DNA of 23,859 nt from DAXETY01 sp051155755 (GCA_051155755.1 DAXETY010000087.1:1-23859); one strand, 5' to 3'. Positions 15,724 to 23,734 are shown, numbered from the stretch's first letter. Notes: generated from the letters alone by a model not told the origin. Made by a program: numbers and translations.

Positions 15724-16087
15724 ACAGCTGCAGCGGCGATACGGCCGCCTGGCCCTCATGCTGGCCATTGTTGCGGCGGTGATATTCCTGTTGTTCGGGC
15801 TCAAACCGGTCGCCCGGGGCCTGGTGCTGGGGACCGTATTCAGTATTTTGAATTTCGTGCTGATCGGCCAACTGCTGCCGCTGAAGCTTGAAAAATCCAA
15901 GGGCAGACGCTACATCTTCTCGCTGGGTTCCACCGCGCTGCGATTCCTGCTGCTCTCCGTGCCCTTGATTCTGGCCGTGAAATCTTCGCGCTTCGACCTG
16001 GTAGCCACCGTGGTCGGCATTTTCATGATCCAGATCGTGGTGCTCATCGACCATACGTTCGGCTATGCCGACCCGGCCAAAGGCTGA
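15695..16087 (+). CDS. atpI: ATP synthase subunit I
   Basis: A 130-residue membrane protein with about four hydrophobic segments (LALMLAIVAAVIFLLFGL; GLVLGTVFSILNFVLIGQLL; LRFLLLSVPLILAV; VVGIFMIQIVVLI), matching the ATP synthase I family, which helps assemble c rings, including Na+ ones. Several starts are possible: the ATG at 15674 overlaps atpZ by 50 bases, while 15695 has GAAGAGAAA upstream and 15710 has nothing convincing. I chose 15695. It is co-transcribed with atpZ (overlapping) and precedes atpB by 178 bases, a longer gap than usual, which holds a short GGGG-rich hairpin but no gene I can see. Confidence 0.8.
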   Translation: MTGPEMTPVKQLQRRYGRLALMLAIVAAVIFLLFGLKPVARGLVLGTVFSILNFVLIGQLLPLKLEKSKGRRYIFSLGSTALRFLLLSVPLILAVKSSRFDLVATVVGIFMIQIVVLIDHTFGYADPAKG

Positions 16088-16265
16088 TCCGGCACGGCAA
16101 CGCGCACCGCAAGCGGTCTATGCACCTCCGGGCGTCGCGCGCGGAAGCGCCAATCGGGTAGGATGTGCCGGCCGGCTGACCTGAAATCCAGGCCTGCAGT
16201 TTCTGCAATACCAAACCATCCCCTTTTTACGAAGGGGTGCGGGATGACACCAAAAGAGGAGTGCC

Positions 16266-16940
16266 ATGGGTGACCTCGGTTTGATTCACCAGCTGATCAT
16301 TCCTTTATTCGGCTATTCGATCACCATCAATCTGGAGCCGTTGGTGATGACCTGGGTGGTCATCCTGTTTTTGTTGATCTTCGCCCTGGCGGCCACCCGC
16401 AAGCGGGGGCTGGTGCCCACGGCCATGCAGGTGGTCGGCGAGCTGTTCGTCTCCACTTTCTACCAGCTTACCGAAGACGCCCTGGATCGGGAAAAAGCGC
16501 GCACCTACGGTCCGCTTATCGTGGTGCTGTTTATGTTCCTGTTGCTGTCGAATTGGCTGGGCATTATCCCCCACCTGGAAGAACCCACCAAGGACCTCAA
16601 CACCCCGCTCAGCCTCGGGATCATGGGCTTTGTCATTGCCCATTACGCCGGCATCAAATCCAAGGGTTTTAAAAAATACATCAGTGAATATTTTCAGCCG
16701 ATCTTTTTCATGATGCCGCTGAACCTGATCGGAGAACTGGCCAAGATCATTTCCATTTCCTTCCGGCTCTTCGGCAATATCATGGGCGGTTCGATCATTA
16801 TTCTGGTCGTGTCCTACCTGACCTACAGCATCGTTCTTCCGCCGCTGCTAAACGCGTTCTTCGGATTGTTTGTCGGCACCATTCAGGCCTTTGTATTTAC
16901 CATGCTTACGGTGGTTTACATATCGGTGCAGGTGAAGTAG
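16266..16940 (+). CDS. atpB: F-type ATP synthase subunit a
   Basis: The stator channel subunit that passes ions to and from the c ring in the inner membrane. At 224 residues it is normal. The motifs EPTKDLNTPLSL (106-117) and LNLIGELAKIISISFRLFGNIMGG (152-175) are present, with the essential arginine at R167. A Gln in GTIQAFVF (around 207) matches the helix that faces the ring. AGAGGAG precedes the ATG. It is directly followed (3 bases) by the four-hairpin c-like gene, the order expected for a-c. The intact arginine argues that this a subunit works with a functional rotor, so the odd c-like protein downstream is probably part of a working machine rather than debris. Confidence 0.95.
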   Translation: MGDLGLIHQLIIPLFGYSITINLEPLVMTWVVILFLLIFALAATRKRGLVPTAMQVVGELFVSTFYQLTEDALDREKARTYGPLIVVLFMFLLLSNWLGIIPHLEEPTKDLNTPLSLGIMGFVIAHYAGIKSKGFKKYISEYFQPIFFMMPLNLIGELAKIISISFRLFGNIMGGSIIILVVSYLTYSIVLPPLLNAFFGLFVGTIQAFVFTMLTVVYISVQVK

Positions 16941-16943
16941 ATT

Positions 16944-17918
16944 ATGCAGATCGACGTTCAAACTATGATACAACTGGGGGCGTACACCGGAGGGGGCCTG
17001 GCCATGGGACTGGGCGCGGTCGGCGCGGCCATCGGTGAGGGATATACCGCCTCCGAGGCCAACCTGGCCGTCTCCCGCAACCCTAAAATTTCCGGGGACA
17101 TTTTCAAAAACATGCTCGTGGGCCAGGCGGTGGCGGAATCCGCTTCCATCTTCGCGCTGGTCATCGCAATTCTGCTCTTGTTCCTGGACGTTCCCAAAAC
17201 CAGCTATCTTCAGGCGGCCTCCCTGTTCGCGGCGGGCATCTGCATGGGCTTCGGCGCCATCGGTTCCGGCGTCGGCTCCGGAATGCCCGGCGGGCAAGCC
17301 TGTGCGGGCATTTCCCGGCAACCCTCCGCCGCATCCCGTCTAACCACTAACATGCTCATCGGTTCGGCCGTCTGTCAGACCCCGGCGATTTTCTCCATGG
17401 TGGTGGCGCTGATGCTGATCTTCATGAACTTTGCCGGTTCACCGGTACAGCCCACATGGGCCGCGCTGATCGGCGCCGGTCTGAGCACAGGGTTGGCGGC
17501 GATCGGATCCGGGTACGGAGGCGGACTGGCGGCCGGGGCCAGTTGCGAGGGCATCGCCCGGCAACCGGAAACCGTGGGCAACGTGACCACCATCATGCTG
17601 GTGGGCCAGGCGGTGGCCCAGACCGCATCGATTTTCGGGCTGCTGGTCAGCTTTATTCTGCTGTTCAAGGCCTTCCCGGAATCCAGTTCCCTCAGTGCGG
17701 CCATGGCCCTGCTCGGCGCCGGCCTGTGCACCGGGTTCGGCGGGATCGGCCCGGGCATCGGCAACGGGATGGCGGCCGAAGGCGCGGTGCGGTGGGTGGC
17801 CCGCAACGTCACCCATGCCGGAGATTTAATGCGCATCATGCTGGTGGGCCAGGCCGTCAGCCAGTCCACTGCAATCTATGCCATGGTGGTGAGCCTGGTG
17901 TTGATATTTGTGGTTTGA
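16944..17918 (+). CDS. Four-hairpin fused c-type rotor subunit with one intact ion site
   Basis: A 324-residue, eight-helix membrane protein made of four tandem F-type c hairpins (about 1-82, 83-165, 166-247, 248-324), each with a glycine-rich first helix, a polar loop ([SA]RxP-like) and a second helix beginning G[QS]AV. Only hairpin 1 keeps both ion-binding carboxylates: E32 in GEG and E65 in VAES. At the equivalents of E65 the others carry Q145 (CQTP), Q226 (AQTA) and Q307 (SQST); at the equivalents of E32 they carry S112, G193 and N274. So one ion site serves four hairpins. Two-hairpin c subunits with one lost site are known from V-type rings and Acetobacterium woodii. I do not know of a described four-hairpin F-type one. 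The reading frame is intact, every hairpin keeps its helices, and the next gene is a normal c, which suggests a mixed ring. The start follows AGGTGAAG. Confidence 0.88.
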   Translation: MQIDVQTMIQLGAYTGGGLAMGLGAVGAAIGEGYTASEANLAVSRNPKISGDIFKNMLVGQAVAESASIFALVIAILLLFLDVPKTSYLQAASLFAAGICMGFGAIGSGVGSGMPGGQACAGISRQPSAASRLTTNMLIGSAVCQTPAIFSMVVALMLIFMNFAGSPVQPTWAALIGAGLSTGLAAIGSGYGGGLAAGASCEGIARQPETVGNVTTIMLVGQAVAQTASIFGLLVSFILLFKAFPESSSLSAAMALLGAGLCTGFGGIGPGIGNGMAAEGAVRWVARNVTHAGDLMRIMLVGQAVSQSTAIYAMVVSLVLIFVV

Positions 17919-18044
17919 TCGGCGGCTTATACATATGCAGGAGCGGTTAAACCGGAAACCGGTGCCTGCGAAATATCGGTACGAAATTCATTGAAAAAGG
18001 CATTCTGAATTAAGGAAATAATACACCGCAGGGAGGAAACGGAA

Positions 18045-18293
18045 ATGGCAATCGAAGGTGTAGACCTGATCAAGGCGGCAGCGTTTATCGGTGCCGGACT
18101 CTCCATGGGGCTGGGTGCCATCGGACCCGGTGTGGGAGAAGGCATGGTGGCGGCCAAGGCCTGCGAGGCCATTGGCAAAAATCCGCAGGAAGCCGGCCTG
18201 TTGACCCGGACCATGCTGGTGGGTCAGGCGGTCTCCGAATCTACGGGAATCTATTCGCTGGTCGTTGCGCTGCTGCTGTTGTTCGTGGTTTGA
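18045..18293 (+). CDS. atpE: F-type ATP synthase subunit c, two-carboxylate Na+-type site
   Basis: A standard 82-residue hairpin c subunit. Residues E32, V63, E65, S66, T67 and Y70 are in place; numbering is the same as in the Na+-binding c of Ilyobacter tartaricus, where residue 32 is Gln. Glu at 32 gives the two-carboxylate arrangement known from Fusobacterium nucleatum, which was shown to bind Na+. The polar loop reads GKNP. GGGAGGAAA precedes the ATG. It lies 126 bases after the four-hairpin gene; hairpin 1 of that protein is its closest relative by eye (same E32/E65 spacing). Na+ coupling is an inference; H+ coupling remains possible. Confidence 0.94.
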   Translation: MAIEGVDLIKAAAFIGAGLSMGLGAIGPGVGEGMVAAKACEAIGKNPQEAGLLTRTMLVGQAVSESTGIYSLVVALLLLFVV

Positions 18294-18451
18294 ATGGATC
18301 GCTTAATAGGCGATCGCCCGGGTTGAATTGGTTGCGGGCATGACATGCAACTGCCGAAAATTCCGCTGGCGCAATACCGGCGGCGTTCGGCAAAGGGCAA
18401 TTAAGCTGCCTGCTACCGCAGTCGGCGGGTTTCACCAAGGATGGAACGGTC

Positions 18452-18907
18452 ATGGAGATCATCCGCGAAGTTGCACTGATCAGCATCAACGGGACCCTGA
18501 TTGCGCAGCTGCTGTCGTTTCTGATTTTGCTGTTCATCCTCAATCGAGTGATGATCCGGCCGCTGCGCAGTGCCATGGAGGAACGGGATTTTCATATCCA
18601 GAAGATCCAAAAGGAAACTCTGGAGGCCGATCGTGAATACGACCGCTTGATGCAGAAAATCCGGAAAGAAGAAGCCGCCGCGGTTCGACAGGGCCATCAG
18701 GCGCGTCAGAAAATTGAAACCGCCGGAAAAGAAGAAGCCGAAGCAATGCTGCAAAAAGCGCGTCAGGAGATCGACAGCCGCATGCGGGAAAACGAAGCCG
18801 AGATCAAGGTGAAAATCAGGGAAGCCCGTCAGTCGGTCGAAGCCGAGGCGCAGGCATTGGCCGTCCCCATGATGGAAAAGATCCTGGACCGGAGACTGGG
18901 CTCATGA
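18452..18907 (+). CDS. F-type ATP synthase subunit b' (stator)
   Basis: A 151-residue peripheral stalk subunit: one N-terminal membrane helix (about 13-33), then a long charged, probably coiled-coil tail rich in E, K, R and Q. Two different b-type genes in a row (b' then b) indicate a heterodimeric stator as in photosynthetic bacteria and many Desulfobacterota. The start ATG at 18452 has AAGGATGG upstream. Its stop overlaps the next start by 4 bases (ATGA), so the two stalk subunits are translationally coupled. It follows atpE by 158 bases. Confidence 0.85.
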   Translation: MEIIREVALISINGTLIAQLLSFLILLFILNRVMIRPLRSAMEERDFHIQKIQKETLEADREYDRLMQKIRKEEAAAVRQGHQARQKIETAGKEEAEAMLQKARQEIDSRMRENEAEIKVKIREARQSVEAEAQALAVPMMEKILDRRLGS

Positions 18908-19497
18908 AATTCACAGGGCAAAAACGGCGACACGGGCCCCGTATTCTGGTGGCCGCCCTGGCCGGGACTCTGCTCTTGGCTTCGACGGCAGCCGCCGCCG
19001 AAGGCGACTGGCGCACCACCTATGACCTTGTGATGCGGTGGGTGAACTTTCTGATTCTTGCTGCGGTCATCGTCAAGTTCGCCCGTCGGCCGTTGAAAGA
19101 TTTCCTGAGCGGTCGCAGCCAGGAGATTTCGATTCAGATTCAACGGTTGGAAGACGAAAAGAAACACCAACAGCAGCGGCTGGCCGAGGCGCAGGAATCC
19201 CTGGCCCAAAGTGCGGCCCGTTTCGAAGAATTGAAGGGCAAAATTGCACAGCAGGGCGAAAGGGCGCGGGAGCAGATCTTAGAGCAGGCGCGGTTGGAAA
19301 GCCGCATGCTGATGGACAGCGCCCGGCGCAAAATCGACCATCGCATGCGCAAGGCTCAGGAGACTCTGCGCAACGAAATTATCGATGCGGCCTTCGAACG
19401 GGCTTTGGAGCGACTGCCGCACGAAATCAAGGAAGAAGACAACCAGAAATTGCTGCAGCAATATCTGGCCGGCGCTTCTGTTACGGAACCTTCCTGA
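18904..19497 (+). CDS. atpF: F-type ATP synthase subunit b
   Basis: A 197-residue stator subunit. It begins with a signal-like hydrophobic stretch (ILVAALAGTLLLASTAAAAEG, cleavage-like AxA), followed by the true membrane helix (about 43-58, VNFLILAAVIVKFARRPL) and a long coiled-coil tail. The extra N-terminal segment is common in b subunits of Desulfobacterota. The gene overlaps b' by ATGA. In most operons of this type the F1 genes (delta, alpha, gamma, beta, epsilon) would follow; here the next gene is a cytidylate-kinase-like protein, so F1 must be encoded elsewhere if it exists. Confidence 0.88.
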   Translation: MKFTGQKRRHGPRILVAALAGTLLLASTAAAAEGDWRTTYDLVMRWVNFLILAAVIVKFARRPLKDFLSGRSQEISIQIQRLEDEKKHQQQRLAEAQESLAQSAARFEELKGKIAQQGERAREQILEQARLESRMLMDSARRKIDHRMRKAQETLRNEIIDAAFERALERLPHEIKEEDNQKLLQQYLAGASVTEPS

Positions 19498-19516
19498 ACT
19501 GCAAGGAGATACTTCC

Positions 19517-20206
19517 ATGGCAGATGAAAAATCGTCATTGGAACGGTTTATCCAGGGTCAGGTAAAAAAGTGGAAGACTTTTCCGTCCGCATCCAGGGCA
19601 GATTTGACCGGACCGCTTCCGGTGGTCACCGTGAGCATGCTGCCGGGCAGTCGCGGAAGCGCCGTGGCCGAGAAGCTGGCGCAGCGGCTGGATTACGATT
19701 ATTTCCACCGCGACATGATTCAAAAAATCGCCGAAAGCGCCCACATGAGTGCCCAGGTGATCGACAGCCTCGAAAAAGAGCGCCGCAGCGGTGTGGAGGA
19801 TTTCATTTCCTCTCTGGTTATGGAGCATTACATGCACCCGGACACCTATGTGGTGCATCTGATGAGGGTGGTCAACAGCATTGCCGAGCATGGACGGGCG
19901 GTCATCGTCGGCAGAGGGGCGAACTTCATCCTTCCGGCCGAAAACCGTTTCGCCGTGCGCATCATGGCACCGCTGGAGATCCGCATCCGCAACGTGGCCG
20001 AAGCCCATGACTGTACGCTGGAGGAGGCCAAACGACGTGTGATGCACCGGCAATCCCGCCGAACCGCATTTATCCGCCAGACCTTTCATCACGACATAAA
20101 CGATCCGCTCGCCTACGACCTGGTGATCAACACCGAGCGCATTTCGGACGAGTGCGCCGTGCAGGCGATTATCGCCGCCATGACCACCTGTCGCCAGGCG
20201 GCCTGA
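19517..20206 (+). CDS. Cytidylate-kinase-like family protein (copy 3)
   Basis: A 229-residue member of the same family as copies 1 and 2, more divergent. The phosphate loop region reads VVTVSMLPGSRGSAVAEKLA, followed by RLDYDYFHRDMIQKIAESA, AVIVGRGANFIL and a C-terminal RQTFHHDINDPLAYDLVINT. A basic, helical N-terminal extension of about 35 residues is absent from copies 1 and 2. The frame opens at 19385 inside atpF, but the ATG at 19517 has AAGGAGA eight bases upstream and is clearly better. It lies 19 bases after atpF, so it is almost certainly part of the Fo transcript. Its link to the ATP synthase is unexplained. Confidence 0.83.
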   Translation: MADEKSSLERFIQGQVKKWKTFPSASRADLTGPLPVVTVSMLPGSRGSAVAEKLAQRLDYDYFHRDMIQKIAESAHMSAQVIDSLEKERRSGVEDFISSLVMEHYMHPDTYVVHLMRVVNSIAEHGRAVIVGRGANFILPAENRFAVRIMAPLEIRIRNVAEAHDCTLEEAKRRVMHRQSRRTAFIRQTFHHDINDPLAYDLVINTERISDECAVQAIIAAMTTCRQAA

Positions 20207-20265
20207 GCATCGCCTGGGGCCGAAAAATCACCGTGGGGAAAAGCACAACCCAACCTATGATGAAG

Positions 20266-20404
<139 letters not shown>

Positions 20405-20447
20405 TAGCGTCATCCCATGGCGTGCATGGATTTGGGTTGTCGCACTT

Positions 20448-21476
20448 TTAATGTCGGTCGATCTGGGCTTTCCGGTCGGAAATCAACAGCTTGGCCCTGG
20501 CCCGATCCTTGCCTTTGTTGAAGAACGCCAGGGCATCGAAGCCGCTTTCGGGCGGGATGTGCAGGACATAGGTTCCGGCGGGCAGATAGGATCGCAAATA
20601 CTGGGGGTTCAACTCTTTGAGATGTTTGTAGTCCGTTCCGAGGGCCTTGGCCACCTCGACCAGGTCGAAACGGTGCCTGGTTTTCACCTCGACGACATCG
20701 TAGCGCCGGGGTTTGTAGGTACCCGGGTCGGAAAGATGGTAGCCATAGCGCTGCGGGTTTTCCATCACGATTTTGATGGCTGCGATGCGGAACACGTAGC
20801 GCTCGGTTTCCAGGGGCAGGTTGAGTCGATAGTAATCGCTGGTTTCCTGTTTCCGGATCATGCGGGCCAGACGGGTTTCGCCGGTGTTGTAAGCCGCCAT
20901 TGCCAGCGACCAGGAACCGAATTTGTCATGCAGCCGTTTCAGGTTGCGGATGGCCGCCCGCGTGGCCATCGGAAAATTCAGACGCTCGTCCACAACGCCG
21001 TCGCGACGCAGCCCGTTGCTGCGCGCCGCCGGTGTCATGAACTGCCAGGGGCCCTGGGCGCCTTTGGGAGAGCGGCTGTGGGTCAGCAGGGCACTTTCGG
21101 CCACCGCCAGGTATTTCAAATCGTCGGGAAGACCCGCCCGGGCCAGTTCCCGTTCGATGAAAGGGAAATAACGCCCGGCGCGTTTCAGGTACATGAAAAC
21201 CTGGGCGCGATCCCAAACGGTGATATTGAATTCCCGGTCGAGCATTTCCCAGACCCGGGGGTCGTCCAGGGGGACCGTCTCGCCGCAAAGCGTCAGCCGG
21301 TCGGGCAGGCTGTGATCCCCGAAGTTCGGATTGCTGCGGGAAAATTCGGCACCTGTATGTGGAGCCAGTGCGGCCCGAGGGGCGTTGTGATCGAAATCAT
21401 CAATCATCCCGGCGGTGTACATGCCGGCGGCAAAGATCAGAACCGCCCACAAAACAGCGTGATACGTTCGGTCCAT
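20448..21476 (-). CDS. Membrane-anchored lytic transglycosylase with LysM-like tail (MltD-like)
   Basis: A 342-residue peptidoglycan lytic transglycosylase, cutting glycan strands in the periplasm. Residues 7-23 form an uncleaved signal anchor or signal peptide. The SLT domain (about 100-240) has catalytic E127 in AVAESALLTHSRSPKGAQGPWQFM and the AAYNTGE motif (195-201). Residues about 265-312 form a LysM-like module (YDVVEVKTRHRFDLVEVAKALG ... YVLHIP), probably binding glycan. It starts ten bases after the acyl-CoA synthetase beta stop, so the three genes likely form one operon, an unusual pairing. Family membership is clear; the exact subclass (MltD versus another family 1 type) is not. Confidence 0.88.
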   Translation of the reverse strand: MDRTYHAVLWAVLIFAAGMYTAGMIDDFDHNAPRAALAPHTGAEFSRSNPNFGDHSLPDRLTLCGETVPLDDPRVWEMLDREFNITVWDRAQVFMYLKRAGRYFPFIERELARAGLPDDLKYLAVAESALLTHSRSPKGAQGPWQFMTPAARSNGLRRDGVVDERLNFPMATRAAIRNLKRLHDKFGSWSLAMAAYNTGETRLARMIRKQETSDYYRLNLPLETERYVFRIAAIKIVMENPQRYGYHLSDPGTYKPRRYDVVEVKTRHRFDLVEVAKALGTDYKHLKELNPQYLRSYLPAGTYVLHIPPESGFDALAFFNKGKDRARAKLLISDRKAQIDRH

Positions 21477-21486
21477 AGCCTACAGA

Positions 21487-22167
21487 TCAGTCCTGTGCGA
21501 GCATGATTCGGGCGTCTGCGATCCGGCAGCAGTCTCCGTTGCACTTTACCGGATTCAAATCAACCGATTCGAATTGGGTCTCCAGCGCGACCACCAATTC
21601 AGAGAACCGGACCATCATGTCCGTGAGGATTTCGGTGTCGACCGGCCGGGCGCCGCGATATCCTTTCAGCAATTTGTTCCCCTTGAGCCGCTCGATCATG
21701 CTGCGGGCGTCGAGCTTTGTAATCGGTGCCATGCGCAGGGTCGTGTCGCCGTAAATCTCCACGCCGGTGCCGCCGATGCCGAGCAGGACCACCGGACCGA
21801 ATTGCAGATCGTTTTTGGCCCCCAAAATGAGTTCAATACCGGATACGGTCTCTTCCACCAGGACCCCTTCAAAGCGTTCCATGGATTGGTAGCGGCGAAA
21901 GACTTCGGCCATTTCATCTTCGTCTCGAATGCCGACGGTGACACCGCCGGCGTCGGATTTGTGAACAATGGCCGGAGATACTACCTTGGCCACCACCGGA
22001 GGGCCGATCTCCTGCATGAAATCCGCCGCTTCGGCCGCTGTTCGACACCACCGAAACCGGGGCACCGGAAGTTCCGCCAGGGAAAGCAAGCGTTTGGATT
22101 CGGGTTCGTTGATCCAGCCGTCTCTGCGGCCGGCGGCCAGGATTTCACTCATTTCGTTTGTCAGCAT
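21487..22167 (-). CDS. ADP-forming acyl-CoA synthetase, beta (ATP-grasp) subunit
   Basis: A 226-residue ATP-grasp subunit of the ADP-forming acetyl/acyl-CoA synthetase family, which makes ATP from acyl-CoA and ADP (or runs in reverse). The nucleotide-domain motif VVAKVVSPAIVHKSDAGGV, then GVLVEETVSGIELILGAKND, FGPVVLLGIGG and VDLNPVKC are typical. The frame opens with a GTG at 22176, but the ATG at 22167 has GGAGG eight bases upstream and is chosen; its first 7 bases overlap the alpha stop, so the two subunits are coupled. Substrate cannot be read from sequence. Confidence 0.9.
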   Translation of the reverse strand: MLTNEMSEILAAGRRDGWINEPESKRLLSLAELPVPRFRWCRTAAEAADFMQEIGPPVVAKVVSPAIVHKSDAGGVTVGIRDEDEMAEVFRRYQSMERFEGVLVEETVSGIELILGAKNDLQFGPVVLLGIGGTGVEIYGDTTLRMAPITKLDARSMIERLKGNKLLKGYRGARPVDTEILTDMMVRFSELVVALETQFESVDLNPVKCNGDCCRIADARIMLAQD

Positions 22168-23528
22168 ACCCGGCACCTCCGCATGGCCTCAACCATCAAC
22201 ACGGCGCCTTCGATGGAAGAGGAAACCGGAACGTTGTTCAACTCGAGGCCCTCGATCAGCATCCGGTAGCGTTCCAGGTGCGGAATGTAAGCCACCAGGG
22301 GTTTGCCGGCCCTGCGGAACACGTAGCTCAGCCGGGCGCCCAAATCCGAACTGATCCCCGGCGAATACGGCAACAACAGCAACAGCACGGCATCCACCTC
22401 CGGGGCCCGGCTCAAGCCGTTGGCCGCCGCTACGAAGTCATCGTCCCGGGCGCTGCCGGTCAGGTCGATGGGATTGTTCAGGGAGGCAATGCCGCGGATC
22501 CGGGGGGCCAGTTCCTCACGAATGCGGTCGCGGGTTTCCTGCGACAGGTCCGGCAGGCTCAAACCGTAAGCCGAGCAGACATCCACCGCCAGGGCGCCAT
22601 GGCCGCCGCTCACGGTAATTACGCCCACCCGGCCTTCCACTGCGGTGTGGTAACAGCTGAGCGATTCGCAGAAGGAGACCATTTCAAACTCGTTGCGGGC
22701 CTCGACAATGCCGTGCTGGGCGAGAACATCCGAAAATACGCGGTAGTCCCCGGCCAGCGAGGCGGTGTGGCTGGTCACCGCGCGGGTGCCGGCGGCGGTT
22801 TTACCGGCTTTGAGCACAATGACCGGTTTGGGCAGTGCCGCGGCGGCTTGAACGAATCGGCGCCCCTCACCTCGATCGAAGCCTTCCACGTAAAAGGCCA
22901 GCACGCGGGTATTTTCGTCGGTGGCCAGATATTCGAGCAGATCGATTTCCCGAATCAAGGCCTTGTTGCCGATGCTGACCGCGAGAGAAAGTCCGACCCC
23001 CTGTTCGGCGAATTTCACCATTTGATCCACGAGCACGCCGCCGCTCTGGCTTACGAATGCGACATTGCCGGCCTGGGGACGAACCAGGCGCTCACCGGGC
23101 AGAAAAAAGGTGTCGAATCGATTCGGAACGTAAATACCCAGACAATTGGGGCCGATAAATGGAAACTCGGCCTCGCGGGCGATCGCGACGATCTGGTCCT
23201 GCAGATCGCGATTTCCGGTTTCGGCAAATCCTCCGGAGATGATCGTGGCGCCGCCGACCCGGCTGCGGATACAGCTTTTGACAATATCAGGCACGTATTC
23301 AGCCCGTGCGGCAATCACGGCCAGATCGATGCGGTGGGGAATCGAATCGATGTCTTTGTACACGCGGTCGGCCTGCAGCATGCCGCCGCGGGGATTGACC
23401 GGATAGACTTTGATATCGGAACGCAGGTGAATTTTGTTGTAGATGACGTTGGCGGGGTGGCGATCGTCGCTGAGCGACACACCGACGACTGCAATGGTTT
23501 TTGGTTGAAACAGCGGAGTGAAGTCCAA
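22161..23528 (-). CDS. ADP-forming acyl-CoA synthetase, alpha subunit
   Basis: A 455-residue CoA-binding and ligase subunit. It has a CoA-binding domain (FTPLFQPKTIAVVGVS near the start, VYPVNPRG), then the FIGPNCLGI and VSQSGG blocks, and the phospho-histidine region TSHTASLAGD (His at residue 254, close to His257 of Pyrococcus ACD alpha). The frame extends to a GTG at 23561 with no good ribosome site. A TTG at 23528 is four bases after AGGAGG and gives LDFTPLFQPK, the family N terminus, so it is preferred. In many bacteria alpha and beta are fused; here they are separate and overlap by 7 bases. Likely role: substrate-level phosphorylation from, or activation of, acetate or another acid. Confidence 0.9.
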   Translation of the reverse strand: MDFTPLFQPKTIAVVGVSLSDDRHPANVIYNKIHLRSDIKVYPVNPRGGMLQADRVYKDIDSIPHRIDLAVIAARAEYVPDIVKSCIRSRVGGATIISGGFAETGNRDLQDQIVAIAREAEFPFIGPNCLGIYVPNRFDTFFLPGERLVRPQAGNVAFVSQSGGVLVDQMVKFAEQGVGLSLAVSIGNKALIREIDLLEYLATDENTRVLAFYVEGFDRGEGRRFVQAAAALPKPVIVLKAGKTAAGTRAVTSHTASLAGDYRVFSDVLAQHGIVEARNEFEMVSFCESLSCYHTAVEGRVGVITVSGGHGALAVDVCSAYGLSLPDLSQETRDRIREELAPRIRGIASLNNPIDLTGSARDDDFVAAANGLSRAPEVDAVLLLLLPYSPGISSDLGARLSYVFRRAGKPLVAYIPHLERYRMLIEGLELNNVPVSSSIEGAVLMVEAMRRCRVC

Positions 23529-23705
23529 TGCGCCTCCTGACCGATCTACCCGTCGGTTCACCGAAGATGCGCGGGCGGCGCATCGTTTGTTCCATGGCAG
23601 CCGCAGCGACGGCGGTCGTTACAAATAAATGGGCGCCGGCTTACGGTTGCAGAAGCGGCATGCGTGAAGAATCCGGCGCCTTTTCAGAATGATGCCTTTG
23701 TTATT

Positions 23706-23734
23706 ATTGTAAATGACCACCACTTTTTTGTCAA
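23706..23734 (-). promoter_or_regulatory. Near-consensus sigma-70 promoter for the acyl-CoA synthetase operon
   Basis: On the minus strand a perfect TTGACA (23734-23729), a 17-base spacer and TACAAT (23711-23706, 5 of 6) are seen in an AT-rich stretch. The start near 23699 leaves a leader of about 170 bases before the TTG start at 23528. This is the best promoter in the window. Confidence 0.75.

Noticed and set aside
16088..16265. Possible small gene or tRNA between atpI and atpB
   Set aside because: No open frame with a ribosome site and no cloverleaf pattern was found; only a small hairpin before the atpB ribosome site.
16944..17918. V-type (NtpK-like) proteolipid or pseudogene
   Set aside because: The hairpins have F-type loops and spacing, sit between atpB and atpE, and the frame is intact, so a modified F-type c subunit fits better.
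22158..23540. 460-residue plus-strand open frame
   Set aside because: Antisense shadow of the acyl-CoA synthetase alpha gene, whose motifs and start signals are clear.
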